The translations under genes were made by a program, and so were the position numbers. Source: Thermobispora bispora DSM 43833 (GTDB taxonomy: Bacteria > Actinomycetota > Actinomycetes > Streptosporangiales > Streptosporangiaceae). Taken from it: a DNA stretch of 64,000 nucleotides. The notes under the pieces were generated by a model. It was not told the origin of the DNA. It worked only from the letters and a program-made list of their open reading frames with translations, and made no database searches. The DNA is taken from assembly GCF_000092645.1 (NCBI RefSeq), contig NC_014165.1, positions 1,116,001 to 1,180,000 on the forward strand. The letters are read 5' to 3'. Of this stretch, positions 11,940 to 20,918 are shown one piece after another (position 1 is the stretch's first letter; every line of letters starts with the position of its first letter).

Positions 11940-13664
11940 ATGCATCGCTTTCCGCGCGTCCTGCCGGTACGGCTCGGTTATGACCCTGAGCAGGTCGACG
12001 CACTGATCCGCCGAATCGAGCAGACACTCGGCCCAGGACCGATCGACGGTCCCCCGGTCACCCCCGACGAGATCCGGAACGCCAAGTTCGACGTCAAGCT
12101 CGGCGGATACCACGAGCTCGCGGTGGACTCCGCGCTCGACGCGTTCATCGTCGCCCTCGAGGCCCGCGCCACCGCGGCGCAGCGGGCCGAGGCCGCCCCG
12201 CCGGCCGGTTCCGGATCCGCCGCCGCGCCCCCGGGCCCGGAACCGGAGCCGGGGCCCGCGCCGCACCCGCACGGCCGTGGGCCCGGTGAGCCCGCTGGCC
12301 CGGCCCCCGAACCGGTGCCCGCGCCGCACCCGCGCGAGCGCGCGCCCGGCGGTGCGCCCGCGGAGGATTCCCAGCAGGGTCCGGCGCCTGCGGCAGGTAC
12401 TTTCGCACCCGCGGATCGGCGGCCCGGTTTCGCGCCCGAACCGCCGGGCGGGGCGCCCGGTTCCGCGCCGGTGCGTCCGCATGGGGGTTCGGCGTCCCGT
12501 CCGGTGGCCGCCGCGGCGGGCCCGGCGCCCGCGCCGCCGCCTCGCGCGTCCGCTCCCGCTCCGCCCTCCCACACGCCCGCTCCGGCTGAGGCCGGACCCG
12601 CGGTCCCCGCTCCACCGGAGAAGGCGCCCGCCGCTCCATCGGGGCCGGCGCCCGCCGCGCCGCCCACGGGATCGGCGCAGGCGCCCGGCGCGCCCGCCCA
12701 GCGGCCGGCGGGCGAAGCGGATTCGCCGTCCGATCCGGCGGCCACGGCCCCGACCGTGCCCGTGCCGTACCCGCATGAGCGCGCGCCCGGCGGTGCGCCC
12801 GCGGAGGATGCCCGTCCCGGCCCGGTTCCCGCGGCGGGCCCCGTCGCCCCGTCCGTGGATCGGCGGCCCGGATCCGCGCCCGAACCGCCGGGCGGGGCGT
12901 CCGGTTCCGCGCCGGTGCGTCCGCATGGGGGTTCGGCGTCCCGTCCGGTGGCCGCCGCGGCGGGCCCGGCGTCCGCGCCGTCGCCGGCTCGCGCCGCCAC
13001 GTCCGTTCCCGCTCCGCCCGTTCGGACGCCCGCCCCGCCCGCCGAGGAACCCGCGGGTGACCCCGCCGGAGACCGGCCCGGCCCCGCGCCCGATCGGGCG
13101 GCCGACGCGGCTCGCGCGCCGGGTTCGGCACCGGAACCGGCCGCTTCCCGGCCGGAGGACGCCGCGAAACCGGATCCGGCCGCCGCTGAGCGGGCCGTAC
13201 CGCGGAGCGGGAAGGGAGCGGGAAGCGCCGAGCCGGACGCCGGACGGCGGCGGCGCGACCCCGGCGCCTCTCCGGCGGAGCGTCCCGGCGAGCCCGGCGG
13301 GCGTTCCGAGGAGCCCGGTTCCGGGCGCTCCGGGGAGTGTTCCGGCGCGGGGGCCCCGGGCACACCGGAGTGGTGGGAGGCCCAGGCGGCCCGGGTGGAG
13401 CGCGCCGTGTTCCGCCCGGCCCGGTTCGGCATGGGCTACCACGAGGACGAGGTCGACGCGTTCCTCGACCGGGTGGTCGCCACCCTGCGCGGGACCGCCG
13501 AGCACCCGCTCACCGCGCAGGACGTGCGGGACGCGATGTTCACCACGGTGGTGCTCCGCACGGGGTACGCGATCGACGAGGTGGACGCGCTCCTCGCGGA
13601 GATCGCCGGCCTGCTCGAGCGGCACGGGACCCCGCCGTGCCGCCAGGCGGTGAAGCGCGCCTGA
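11940..13664 (+). CDS. DivIVA-motif protein with long Pro/Ala linker
   Basis: 574 aa. The ends carry DivIVA-type short motifs: GYDPEQVDALIRRIEQTL and GGYHELAVDSALDAFI at the N terminus (about 1-60), GYHEDEVDAFLDRVVATLRG and TGYAIDEVDALLAEIAGLL at the C terminus (about 495-560). Between them is a roughly 400-residue low-complexity Pro/Ala/Gly linker with an internal duplication (see repeat at 12336). DivIVA proteins mark curved membrane and polar growth sites in actinobacteria; these motif-only versions lack the usual coiled coil, so their role is unknown. The start ATG at 11940 has GAGGGGGAG upstream. Confidence 0.75.
   Translation: MHRFPRVLPVRLGYDPEQVDALIRRIEQTLGPGPIDGPPVTPDEIRNAKFDVKLGGYHELAVDSALDAFIVALEARATAAQRAEAAPPAGSGSAAAPPGPEPEPGPAPHPHGRGPGEPAGPAPEPVPAPHPRERAPGGAPAEDSQQGPAPAAGTFAPADRRPGFAPEPPGGAPGSAPVRPHGGSASRPVAAAAGPAPAPPPRASAPAPPSHTPAPAEAGPAVPAPPEKAPAAPSGPAPAAPPTGSAQAPGAPAQRPAGEADSPSDPAATAPTVPVPYPHERAPGGAPAEDARPGPVPAAGPVAPSVDRRPGSAPEPPGGASGSAPVRPHGGSASRPVAAAAGPASAPSPARAATSVPAPPVRTPAPPAEEPAGDPAGDRPGPAPDRAADAARAPGSAPEPAASRPEDAAKPDPAAAERAVPRSGKGAGSAEPDAGRRRRDPGASPAERPGEPGGRSEEPGSGRSGECSGAGAPGTPEWWEAQAARVERAVFRPARFGMGYHEDEVDAFLDRVVATLRGTAEHPLTAQDVRDAMFTTVVLRTGYAIDEVDALLAEIAGLLERHGTPPCRQAVKRA
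12336..12980 (+). repeat. Internal duplication inside the DivIVA-motif gene linker
   Basis: The segment starting at 12336 recurs at 12777 (offset 441). By 12431/12875 the offset is 444, i.e. one codon was gained. Both copies encode ERAPGGAPAED, later SAPVRPHGGSASRPVAAAAG, so about 65 residues are nearly identical in frame. Confidence 0.85.
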
Positions 13665-13684
13665 GCGCCGCGGCGCCCCGCGGC

Positions 13685-15235
13685 TCAGCCGGGGCGCCGG
13701 TCCCGCCGGGCGTGTTCCTCTCCCGGCGCGGGCCCGCCGGAGGCCACGCCGAGCTGCTCGGCGGCCCGGATGGCGAGCCACACCTCGGCGAAGTCGGCGG
13801 TGGTGGTGAGGTCGCGGCCGGTGAGCGCGCCGAAGCGGCGCAGCCGGTAGGCGAGCGTGTTCGCGTGGATGTGGAGCGCCTTCGCCGCGTCCTCCAGGCG
13901 GCGGTCGCGCTCCATCCAGGTGCGGACCGAGACGAGGAGCTGCGAACCGTGCTCCGCGTCGTACCGGAGCACGTCGCCGAGCACGTGCTCGACCAGGTCG
14001 GAGAGGACGTTCACGTCGTCGGGCAGCCACCGGCCCATGGGGTCCTCCCCGTAGGCCACCAACGGCTGCCCGGACTCGGCCGCCCGGGAGGCGGCCCAGA
14101 GCGCCTCGCGCCGGGCGATCCGGAGGGGGTCCCCTTGGGCCAGCGGCCGGCTCACCCCGGCCGCGATGCCGGGGATGTCGCGCAGCCGCGCCGCCTCGTA
14201 CACCGGCAGCCGCTCCGCGCCGCCGGGGCCGGCAACGAGGTGGGGGGCGAGCACGAAGAGGGTCTCGTGGTGGCGGAGCATCAGGTGCGGGAACTCGTCG
14301 AGCGCCTGGACCACGGCCTCCTCGGGCGCCCGCCGCACCGCGATCAGCACCACGTCCGCGCCGGGCGGCAGGCCCATCCGGGCGAGCCGCCGGCGGGCGG
14401 CGGCCGGATCGAGCACGTCCTGCAGCAGCTCGGCCAGGGTCTCGGCGCCCTGCCGGCGTAGGGTCTCCCGTTCGCTGCGCACCATCGCCACCTGGAGGGC
14501 GGCGACGGTCGCGATGTGCTGGACGACGGCGAGCCCGGCGGGCCGCGCGCCCTCGCGCTCGAGGGCGACGAGGAACCCGGCCGGGCCGTCCGGGGCGGGC
14601 ACGGGCAGGACGAAGCCGCCGGGGATGGTGGGCGCGGTGTCGGCCGAGGTGGGCAGGGGGACCGTGGGCGGCGGCACGGGCACCCCGGGCAGCAGCGGGC
14701 GCCCCTGCGGGGTGCTCAGGTAGACGTCGTACCCGGAGAGCCGCTCCAGCCGCCGGAAGAGCCCGGCCGGGTCGAGCCCTTCGGAGGCGATCCAGCGGAG
14801 CGCGCCGAACACCTGGAGCTGGGCGCCGAGCCGCTGCCGCTGGTCCTCCTGGACCGCGGCCGCGACCTCCTGGGCGATGGCGATGAAGGGGACGGCGAGC
14901 GGCACCTCGAGCACCGGGAAGCCGCGCTCCTCGGCGGCCGCGAAGAAGGCGGGGGAGAGCGGGGGCACGTGGAGGCCGGCGCTGAGGGCGAGCGCCGCGA
15001 CCCCGGCGTCGTCGAGCCGCTCGAGGTAGGCGCGCTGCGCGTCCGGGTCGCGGGGCACGCCGATCCCGGTGGTCATGATGATCTCCGCGCCGAGCAGCCA
15101 CGGTGTCGGGTCCTCGAGCTCGCTGACGTGCGCCCAGGAGACGGACCGGTCGAGTCCGCGGTGCCCGGCGAGCACGCGGAGCTGGAGGGCCGGGGCCCGG
15201 ATCAGGTGCTCCACGGTCAGTGTGCTGTCACCCAC
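13685..15235 (-). CDS. PucR-family transcriptional regulator (1)
   Basis: 516 aa, the PucR layout. The N-terminal sensory domain (about 1-140) has VSWAHVSELEDPTPWL and IIMTTGIG. A GGDEF-like middle region follows, then a C-terminal helix-turn-helix with DAAKALHIHANTLAYRLRRF (about 465-485). PucR proteins regulate purine, polyamine, GABA or similar nitrogen catabolism. The GTG start at 15235 has GAAGGTGA upstream. It is divergent from the NCS1 permease gene and probably controls it. Confidence 0.9.
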   Translation of the reverse strand: MGDSTLTVEHLIRAPALQLRVLAGHRGLDRSVSWAHVSELEDPTPWLLGAEIIMTTGIGVPRDPDAQRAYLERLDDAGVAALALSAGLHVPPLSPAFFAAAEERGFPVLEVPLAVPFIAIAQEVAAAVQEDQRQRLGAQLQVFGALRWIASEGLDPAGLFRRLERLSGYDVYLSTPQGRPLLPGVPVPPPTVPLPTSADTAPTIPGGFVLPVPAPDGPAGFLVALEREGARPAGLAVVQHIATVAALQVAMVRSERETLRRQGAETLAELLQDVLDPAAARRRLARMGLPPGADVVLIAVRRAPEEAVVQALDEFPHLMLRHHETLFVLAPHLVAGPGGAERLPVYEAARLRDIPGIAAGVSRPLAQGDPLRIARREALWAASRAAESGQPLVAYGEDPMGRWLPDDVNVLSDLVEHVLGDVLRYDAEHGSQLLVSVRTWMERDRRLEDAAKALHIHANTLAYRLRRFGALTGRDLTTTADFAEVWLAIRAAEQLGVASGGPAPGEEHARRDRRPG

Positions 15236-15251
15236 GGTTCACCTTCGGGGT

Positions 15252-15269
15252 GTTGTCGTTGGCCACAAC
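15252..15269. promoter_or_regulatory. Short dyad in the PucR/permease divergent region
   Basis: GTTGT (15252-15256) and ACAAC (15265-15269), separated by 8 bases, lie 17 bases upstream of the PucR start. A plausible but weak regulator site. Confidence 0.3.
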
Positions 15270-15372
15270 TCTGCGACATTTCTTCGTTCCTGTACCAATT
15301 GTCGTATTTCTGGGGCCTGGCGGAGACTTGCCCATCGACACCCCGTACACCGTCTCCCCGTGGAAGAAGATC

Positions 15373-16911
15373 GTGGCTGGTTCGCAACGGATAACCGAGA
15401 TCGAGACGTACGGGGTCGAACGGATCCCCGACGCCGACCGCACGGCGCGCCCGTTCGACCTGTTCCGGCTCGCCTTCGGCGGCGCCAACACCTTCGCGAC
15501 CTGCGTGCTCGGCGCCTTCCCCATCCTCTTCGGCCTCTCGTTCTGGCAGGGCGTCGCCGCCACCCTGCTCGGCCTCGTCGCCGGCGCCCTCCTGCTCGCG
15601 CCCATGGCGCTGTTCGGCCCGGCCAACGGCACCAACAACGCCGTCTCGTCCTCCGCGCACTTCGGCGTGCACGGCCGGATCGTCGGGTCCTTCCTCTCCC
15701 TGCTCACCGCGATCACCTTCTTCTCCATCTCGGTGTGGTCCTCGGGTGACGCGCTGGTGGGCGGGGCGGCCAAGTTCATCGACCTGCCGGAGAACGAGCC
15801 GGTCTACGGGGTCGCCTACGCGATCTTCGCCGTGCTCGTGCTCATCGTGTGCGTGTACGGCTTCCGCTTCATGCTCTTCGTCAACAAGATCGCGGTGGTC
15901 GCGGCGTCGCTCCTCTTCGTGCTGGGCGCGATCGCGTTCGCCGGGGACTTCGACCCGTCCTACCCCGGGACCTTCGCCTCCACCTCGGACCCGCTGTTCT
16001 GGCCCTCGTTCATCGGGGCCGCGCTGATCGTGCTGTCGAACCCGGTGTCGTTCGGCGCGTTCCTCGGCGACTGGGCCCGCTACATCCCGGCGAGCACCCC
16101 GCGGTGGCGGGTGATGGCCGCGGCGTTCTTCAGCCAGATCGCCACCATCCTCCCCTTCTTCTTCGGCCTCGCCACCGCGTCGATCATCGCGACCAAGGCG
16201 GCGCCGTACCTCGACCCGGAGGCCCCCAACTACGTCGGCGGGCTGCTGGCGATCGCGCCGTCCTGGTACTTCTTCCCGGTCTGCCTGATCGCCCTGATCG
16301 GCGGCATGTCCACCGGCACCACCGCGCTCTACGGCACCGGGCTCGACTTCTCCAGCGTCTTCCCGCGGTTCAGCCGGGTGCAGGCGACCCTGTTCATCGG
16401 CACGCTGTCGATCGTCTTCATCTTCGTCGGCCGGTTCGCCGCCAACCTGACCACGAGCATCTCCACGTTCGCCACGCTGATCATCACCTGCACCGCGCCG
16501 TGGATGGTGATCATGATGATCGGCTACGTCACCCGGCGCGGCTGGTACGACCCCGAGGCGCTGCAGGTGTTCAACCGGCGGCAGCGCGGCGGGCGCTACT
16601 GGTTCACCCACGGCTGGAACTGGCGGAGCATGTCGGCCTGGATCGTCTCCGCGGTGATCGCGCTCCTCTTCACCAACATCCCCGGCCAGTTCGTCGGGCC
16701 GTTCGGCGAGCTCGCCGGCGGGGTCGACATCTCGCTCCCGCTCGCCCTCGTCCTCCCCGCCGCGCTGTACCTCGCGCTGCTCCTGATCTTCCCGGAGCCG
16801 CGCGCCGCGTACGGCCCGGCCGGCCCGCGCCTGGTCCGCGCGGTGGAGACCTCGGTCCCGCCTATCGTTGATCGGGACAGGGTCCTCGCCGAGGCGCAGG
16901 GAGTCAGGTGA
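15373..16911 (+). CDS. NCS1-family nucleobase/hydantoin-type permease
   Basis: About 512 aa with 12 predicted membrane segments. NCS1 transporters import cytosine, purines, hydantoins, allantoin or thiamin precursors with H+ or Na+. The N terminus reads IETYGVERIPDADRTARPFDLF, typical of the family (that block joins directly to FRLAFGGAN). I chose GTG 15373 because GGAAGAAG sits just upstream and family homology begins there; a TTG at 15328 or GTG at 15220 are alternatives. Its stop overlaps the next start (GTGA), so the permease and the cyclase-family hydrolase are translationally coupled, suggesting import and ring-opening of one compound. Confidence 0.88.
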   Translation: MAGSQRITEIETYGVERIPDADRTARPFDLFRLAFGGANTFATCVLGAFPILFGLSFWQGVAATLLGLVAGALLLAPMALFGPANGTNNAVSSSAHFGVHGRIVGSFLSLLTAITFFSISVWSSGDALVGGAAKFIDLPENEPVYGVAYAIFAVLVLIVCVYGFRFMLFVNKIAVVAASLLFVLGAIAFAGDFDPSYPGTFASTSDPLFWPSFIGAALIVLSNPVSFGAFLGDWARYIPASTPRWRVMAAAFFSQIATILPFFFGLATASIIATKAAPYLDPEAPNYVGGLLAIAPSWYFFPVCLIALIGGMSTGTTALYGTGLDFSSVFPRFSRVQATLFIGTLSIVFIFVGRFAANLTTSISTFATLIITCTAPWMVIMMIGYVTRRGWYDPEALQVFNRRQRGGRYWFTHGWNWRSMSAWIVSAVIALLFTNIPGQFVGPFGELAGGVDISLPLALVLPAALYLALLLIFPEPRAAYGPAGPRLVRAVETSVPPIVDRDRVLAEAQGVR

Positions 16912-17552
16912 TCATCGACCTTTCGGTGCGGATCGGCACGGGGATGCCCGTCTACCCCGGCGATCCCGAGGTGCGGCTGGAGCCGGCGCTCACCGTCGCC
17001 CGCGACGGCGTGAACGTCCTCGCCCTCCACCTCGGGTCGCAGTCGGGGACGCACGTGGACGCGCCGTACCACATCGACGACGCGCTGCCCACGCTCGAGG
17101 AGCTGCCCCTGGAGCGGTTCGCCGGCCCGGCGGCCGTCGCGGACGTGCGCGGCCTGCCGCCCCGCGCGCCGATCCCACCGGAGGCGCTCGCCCCGTGGAT
17201 CGTGCCCGGGCGGATCCTGCTGATCGCCACGGGCTGGGACGCCCACTGGGGGCGTCCGGAGTACGAGGCGCACCCGTGGCTCACCGCCGAGGCCGCCGAG
17301 CTCATCGCCGAGTCGGGGGTCCCCACGGTGGGCGTGGACGCGCTCAGCGTGGACCCCACCCCGCCCGATGAGCTGCGCGCCCACCGCGCGCTCTGCGGGG
17401 CGCACGTGGTGATCGCGGAGAACCTGCGGAACCTGGACCGCCTCCTCGACGCCCAGGCGGCCGGGCACGAGATCGAGGTCTTCCTGCTGCCGCTGCACCT
17501 GGGCGCCGCCGACGGTGCCCCCGTGCGCGCCGTCGCCCGGGTGCCGGGCTGA
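16908..17552 (+). CDS. Cyclase-family (kynurenine-formamidase-like) metal hydrolase
   Basis: 214 aa, the size of the 'cyclase' family that includes kynurenine formamidase and isatin hydrolase; these cut amide or lactam bonds. The metal motif reads GSQSGTHVDAPYH: the His of GTH and the Asp are present, but the upstream His common in KynB is Gln. It overlaps the permease gene by 4 bases (GTGA). No kynurenine or tryptophan genes are nearby, so formamidase activity is not indicated; a nucleobase-derived ring is more likely from context. Confidence 0.8.
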   Translation: MIIDLSVRIGTGMPVYPGDPEVRLEPALTVARDGVNVLALHLGSQSGTHVDAPYHIDDALPTLEELPLERFAGPAAVADVRGLPPRAPIPPEALAPWIVPGRILLIATGWDAHWGRPEYEAHPWLTAEAAELIAESGVPTVGVDALSVDPTPPDELRAHRALCGAHVVIAENLRNLDRLLDAQAAGHEIEVFLLPLHLGAADGAPVRAVARVPG

Positions 17553-17660
17553 TCCGGCGCCCGCGCCGGCGGTGCCGTACCACCGACCGGCTCAAGATCC
17601 GGAGAACGACCCCGCGCCCCGGCGAGGGGCGCGCGGAGGGAAACGGAAGGAAGTGCGAGC

Positions 17661-18608
17661 ATGACCGAGCCCCGAGGCCCTGTCGACGCCTCTCGCGTCC
17701 CGCGGTTCGCCGGGCCGGCGACCTTCGCCCGGCTGCCCCGCCTCGACGAGGTGAGCCGCGCGGACGTGGCCGTGGTCGGGATCCCGTTCGACAGCGGCGT
17801 GTCCTACCGGCCGGGTGCGCGGTTCGGCCCGGCGGCCGTGCGCGAGGCGAGCCGGCTGCTGCGGCCGTACCACCCGGGACTCGACGTGTCGCCGTTCGCC
17901 CGCCTGCAGGTGGCCGACGCCGGGGACATCGCGTGCAACCCGTTCGACATCAAGGAGGCGATCGCGACCATCGAGGCGGCCGCGCAGGACCTGTCCGCGC
18001 CGGGGACCCGGCTGGTCACGATCGGCGGCGACCACACGATCGCGCTGCCCCTGCTGCGGGTCGTCCACCGCCTCCACGGCCCGGTGGCGCTGCTGCACTT
18101 CGACGCCCACCTCGACACCTGGGACACCTACTTCGGCGCGGAGTACACCCACGGCACCCCGTTCCGCCGGGCGATCGAGGAGGGCCTGCTCGACACCGAG
18201 GCGATCAGCCACGTCGGCACCCGCGGCCCGCTCTACGGCAAGCAGGACCTCGACGACGACGCGCGCATGGGGTTCGGCATCGTGACGAGCGCCGACGTCA
18301 TGCGCCGCGGGCCGGACGAGGTGGCCGCGATGCTCCGGGAGCGGATCGGCGACCGGCCGCTGTACATCTCCATCGACATCGACGTGCTCGACCCGGCGCA
18401 CGCGCCGGGCACCGGGACCCCGGAGGCCGGCGGGCTCACCAGCAGGGAGCTGCTGGAGATCCTGCGCGGGCTGGCCGGGTGCAACCTGGTGGGCGCCGAC
18501 GTGGTCGAGGTCGCGCCCGCCTACGACCACGCGGAGATCACCTCGATCGCGGCCTCGCACGTCGCCTACGACCTGATCAGCCTGCTCGCGCTGAAGGAGA
18601 AGCCATAG
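17661..18608 (+). CDS. speB: Agmatinase / guanidinobutyrase-type ureohydrolase
   Basis: 315 aa arginase-fold enzyme that removes urea from a guanidino substrate using two Mn2+. The metal motifs are intact: [20 protein letters not shown] and [19 protein letters not shown]. The N-terminal [18 protein letters not shown] is typical of agmatinases and guanidinobutyrases. The polyamine transporter and aminobutyraldehyde dehydrogenase next door make agmatine to putrescine, or 4-guanidinobutyrate to GABA, the likely reactions. The start ATG at 17661 has GGAAGGAAG upstream. Confidence 0.88.
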   Translation: MTEPRGPVDASRVPRFAGPATFARLPRLDEVSRADVAVVGIPFDSGVSYRPGARFGPAAVREASRLLRPYHPGLDVSPFARLQVADAGDIACNPFDIKEAIATIEAAAQDLSAPGTRLVTIGGDHTIALPLLRVVHRLHGPVALLHFDAHLDTWDTYFGAEYTHGTPFRRAIEEGLLDTEAISHVGTRGPLYGKQDLDDDARMGFGIVTSADVMRRGPDEVAAMLRERIGDRPLYISIDIDVLDPAHAPGTGTPEAGGLTSRELLEILRGLAGCNLVGADVVEVAPAYDHAEITSIAASHVAYDLISLLALKEKP

Positions 18609-18622
18609 CGGAGCGCTCGCGG

Positions 18623-18663
18623 CCGGCACGGGCCGGGGCGGCCGCCGTCCGGGCCCGTGCCGG
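18623..18663. terminator. 12-bp inverted repeat between convergent speB and lrp genes
   Basis: CCGGCACGGGCC (18623-18634) pairs perfectly with 18652-18663, with a 17-base spacer; a partial third copy follows at about 18684. No T-tract, but the position between convergent genes fits a two-way terminator. Confidence 0.5.
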
Positions 18664-18725
18664 GGCGGTGCGGACTCCCGCCCGTGCCGGCCCGGCCGCC
18701 CTCGTCCCGCCCGGGCCGGCCGTGC

Positions 18726-19211
18726 TCAGTGCGTGCCCCAGGAGTACGTCTGTTTGAACAGCTTGAGGTAGACGAACGTCTCCGTGGCACGGACGGTCGG
18801 GATCGCGCGGATCTTGCCGAGGATCTCCAGCAGATGGTCGTCGCTCTCGCAGACCACTTCGGTGATGACGTCGAACGAGCCGGCCGTGAGCACCACGTAG
18901 TCGATCTCCTCGATGCCCGCCAGCTCCTCGGCGACCGCCTCCACGTCGCCTTCGCACTTGATGCCGATCATCGCCTGGCGGGGGAAGCCCAGCGTCAGCG
19001 GGTCGGTGACCGCGACGATCTGCATGACGCCGAGCTCGAGCAGCCGCTGCACCCGCTGGCGCACCGCGGCCTCGGAGAGGCCCACGGCCTTGCCGATGGC
19101 CGAGTACGGCTTCCGCCCGTCCTTCTGCAGCTGCTCGATGATCCGCTTGGAGATGTCGTCCAGCGGCACCGGCCCGCCTCTGCTCGATCGGGCCTTCGCG
19201 GGGGTCGTCAT
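18726..19211 (-). CDS. Lrp/AsnC-family regulator (1)
   Basis: 161 aa. The N-terminal winged helix contains LDDISKRIIEQLQKDGRKPY and GLSEAAVRQRVQRLLE; the C-terminal RAM ligand domain follows. Lrp/AsnC proteins sense amino acids or their derivatives. ATG 19211 is my start: family homology begins about 15 residues later, and upstream in-frame residues lie in the divergent promoter region. It is divergent from the aminobutyraldehyde dehydrogenase and probably controls that polyamine operon. Confidence 0.9.
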   Translation of the reverse strand: MTTPAKARSSRGGPVPLDDISKRIIEQLQKDGRKPYSAIGKAVGLSEAAVRQRVQRLLELGVMQIVAVTDPLTLGFPRQAMIGIKCEGDVEAVAEELAGIEEIDYVVLTAGSFDVITEVVCESDDHLLEILGKIRAIPTVRATETFVYLKLFKQTYSWGTH

Positions 19212-19293
19212 CCTCGGGGGGTGTCCTCTCTGGGGCGTACTGGGTTGGGAGCTTATAGGGCTGGATTGTGGCGGGCGCGTTACGTCAGTGGTT

Positions 19294-19306
19294 TGACATA
19301 GTGTCA
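19294..19306. promoter_or_regulatory. Dyad TGACA-N3-TGTCA upstream of the polyamine operon
   Basis: The dyad lies at 19294-19306 in the 221-base divergent gap between the Lrp gene and the dehydrogenase gene. It overlaps TTGACA at 19293-19298. Such short dyads are common Lrp/AsnC targets; nothing here proves binding. Confidence 0.4.
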
Positions 19307-19432
19307 GCCCGGCTGAGCTTGTCAAGCGATTTCGTAGCAATTTGGTATCTTGGCCACGAATTCCCTTGTCTTGGGCGGTTTCTTCTGTCAGAGTCGCGAC
19401 ATCTCCAGCTCCACCTCAACAGGAGGTCTACG

Positions 19433-20866
19433 GTGACCACCCGTCTCCAGAACTTCATCAATGGGAAGTTCGTCGATGCCGCGAGCGGGCGATTCTCCGA
19501 CGTGATCGACCCTACGACAGGTGAGGTGTACGCGCAGGCGCCGGTATCCGGTAAGGAGGACGTCGACGCAGCATACGCCGCCGCAGCTGCGGCGTTCGAG
19601 ACGTGGGGGCAGACGACGCCGGCGGAGCGGTCCGCCCTGCTGCTGAAGATCGCCGATGCGATCGAGGAGCACGCGGACGAGCTCAACGAGGCGGAGTGCC
19701 GGAACACCGGCAAGCCTCGCGCCCGGATGGCCGAGGACGAGACCCCGGTCGCCGCCGACCACTTCCGGTTCTTCGCCGGGGCCTGCCGGACGCTGGAGGG
19801 TCCGACCGCCAACGAGTTCCTCGCCGACCACACCTCGGTGATCCGGCACGAGCCGATCGGGGTCGTCGGCCAGGTCACCCCGTGGAACTACCCGCTGATG
19901 ATGGCGGTATGGAAGATCGCCCCCGCCATCGCGGCCGGCAACACCCTGGTGCTCAAGCCCTCGGACACCACCCCGGTCTCCACGCTCAAGCTCGCCGAGA
20001 TCATCGGTGAGATCCTCCCGCCCGGCGTGGTCAACGTGGTCACCGGCGACCGGGACACCGGGGCGCTCGTGGTGAGCCACCCGACGCCGCGCATGGTCGC
20101 GATCACCGGCTCGGTCGGCGCCGGCATGTCCGTCGCCCGGGCCGCGGCCGACGACCTCAAGCGGGTCCACCTGGAGCTGGGCGGCAAGGCCCCGGTCGTG
20201 GTCTTCGAGGACGTCAAGGACATCAAGGCCGCCGCTCAGTCGATCGCCGAGGCCGGCCTCTACAACGCCGGCCAGGACTGCACGGCCGCCTGCCGCATCC
20301 TCGTCCAGGAGAGCATCCACGACGAGTTCGCCGAGGCCCTCACCGAGGCCGCCGCGAACACCAAGTTCGGCGGCCTGGACGTCGAGGACGCCTACTTCGG
20401 CCCGCTGAACAACGCCAACCAGCTCGCCCGGGTCCAGGGCTTCTTCGAGCGCATGCCCGACCACGCGAAGATCCTCACCGGCGGTCACCGGGTCGGCGAC
20501 CGCGGCTACTTCTTCGCCCCGACCGTGGTCGACGGCCTCCGCCAGGAGGACGAGATGGTCCAGGTGGAGATCTTCGGCCCGGTCATGACCATCCAGACCT
20601 TCACCGACGAGGCCGACGCGCTCGCCAAGGCGAACGGGGTGAAGTACGGCCTGGCCGCCTCGGTGTGGACCACCGACCACGGCCGCGCGATGCGGATGTC
20701 GAAGCGGCTCGACTTCGGCGTGGTCTGGGTGAACACCCACATCCCGTTCGTCTCGGAGATGCCCCACGGCGGGTTCAAGCACTCGGGGTACGGCAAGGAC
20801 CTCTCGGTGTTTGGTTTGCACGACTACACCCGCGTGAAGCACGTTATGCACTACATCGGGGAGTAG
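19433..20866 (+). CDS. Gamma-aminobutyraldehyde dehydrogenase-type ALDH
   Basis: 477 aa NAD(P)-dependent aldehyde dehydrogenase. Catalytic Cys283 is in NAGQDCTAAC and general-base Glu248 in HLELGGKAP. Cofactor motif GQVTPWNYPLMM is present. The GQDC-type active site and MPHGGFKHSGYGKDLS end match the aminobutyraldehyde/betaine-aldehyde branch. The reaction fits 4-aminobutanal to GABA in putrescine breakdown. The GTG start at 19433 is fixed by a perfect AGGAGGT at 19421-19427. First gene of the operon running to 26425. Confidence 0.88.
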   Translation: MTTRLQNFINGKFVDAASGRFSDVIDPTTGEVYAQAPVSGKEDVDAAYAAAAAAFETWGQTTPAERSALLLKIADAIEEHADELNEAECRNTGKPRARMAEDETPVAADHFRFFAGACRTLEGPTANEFLADHTSVIRHEPIGVVGQVTPWNYPLMMAVWKIAPAIAAGNTLVLKPSDTTPVSTLKLAEIIGEILPPGVVNVVTGDRDTGALVVSHPTPRMVAITGSVGAGMSVARAAADDLKRVHLELGGKAPVVVFEDVKDIKAAAQSIAEAGLYNAGQDCTAACRILVQESIHDEFAEALTEAAANTKFGGLDVEDAYFGPLNNANQLARVQGFFERMPDHAKILTGGHRVGDRGYFFAPTVVDGLRQEDEMVQVEIFGPVMTIQTFTDEADALAKANGVKYGLAASVWTTDHGRAMRMSKRLDFGVVWVNTHIPFVSEMPHGGFKHSGYGKDLSVFGLHDYTRVKHVMHYIGE

Positions 20867-20918
20867 TTTTCGCGGCGCGAGCCGTCCGATCTTTTAGATG
20901 AAGAGGGATAAGCCTGGA

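Noticed and set aside
10467-15101. 1,544-codon open frame on the minus strand across rlmN, the DivIVA gene and PucR-1
   Set aside because: It is antisense to three recognisable genes and consists of Arg/Gly/Ala/Pro text, an effect of high GC in the third codon position.
18610-18617. CelR-type GAGCGCTC after speB
   Set aside because: It is downstream of convergent genes and an 8-bp GC-rich palindrome is expected by chance.
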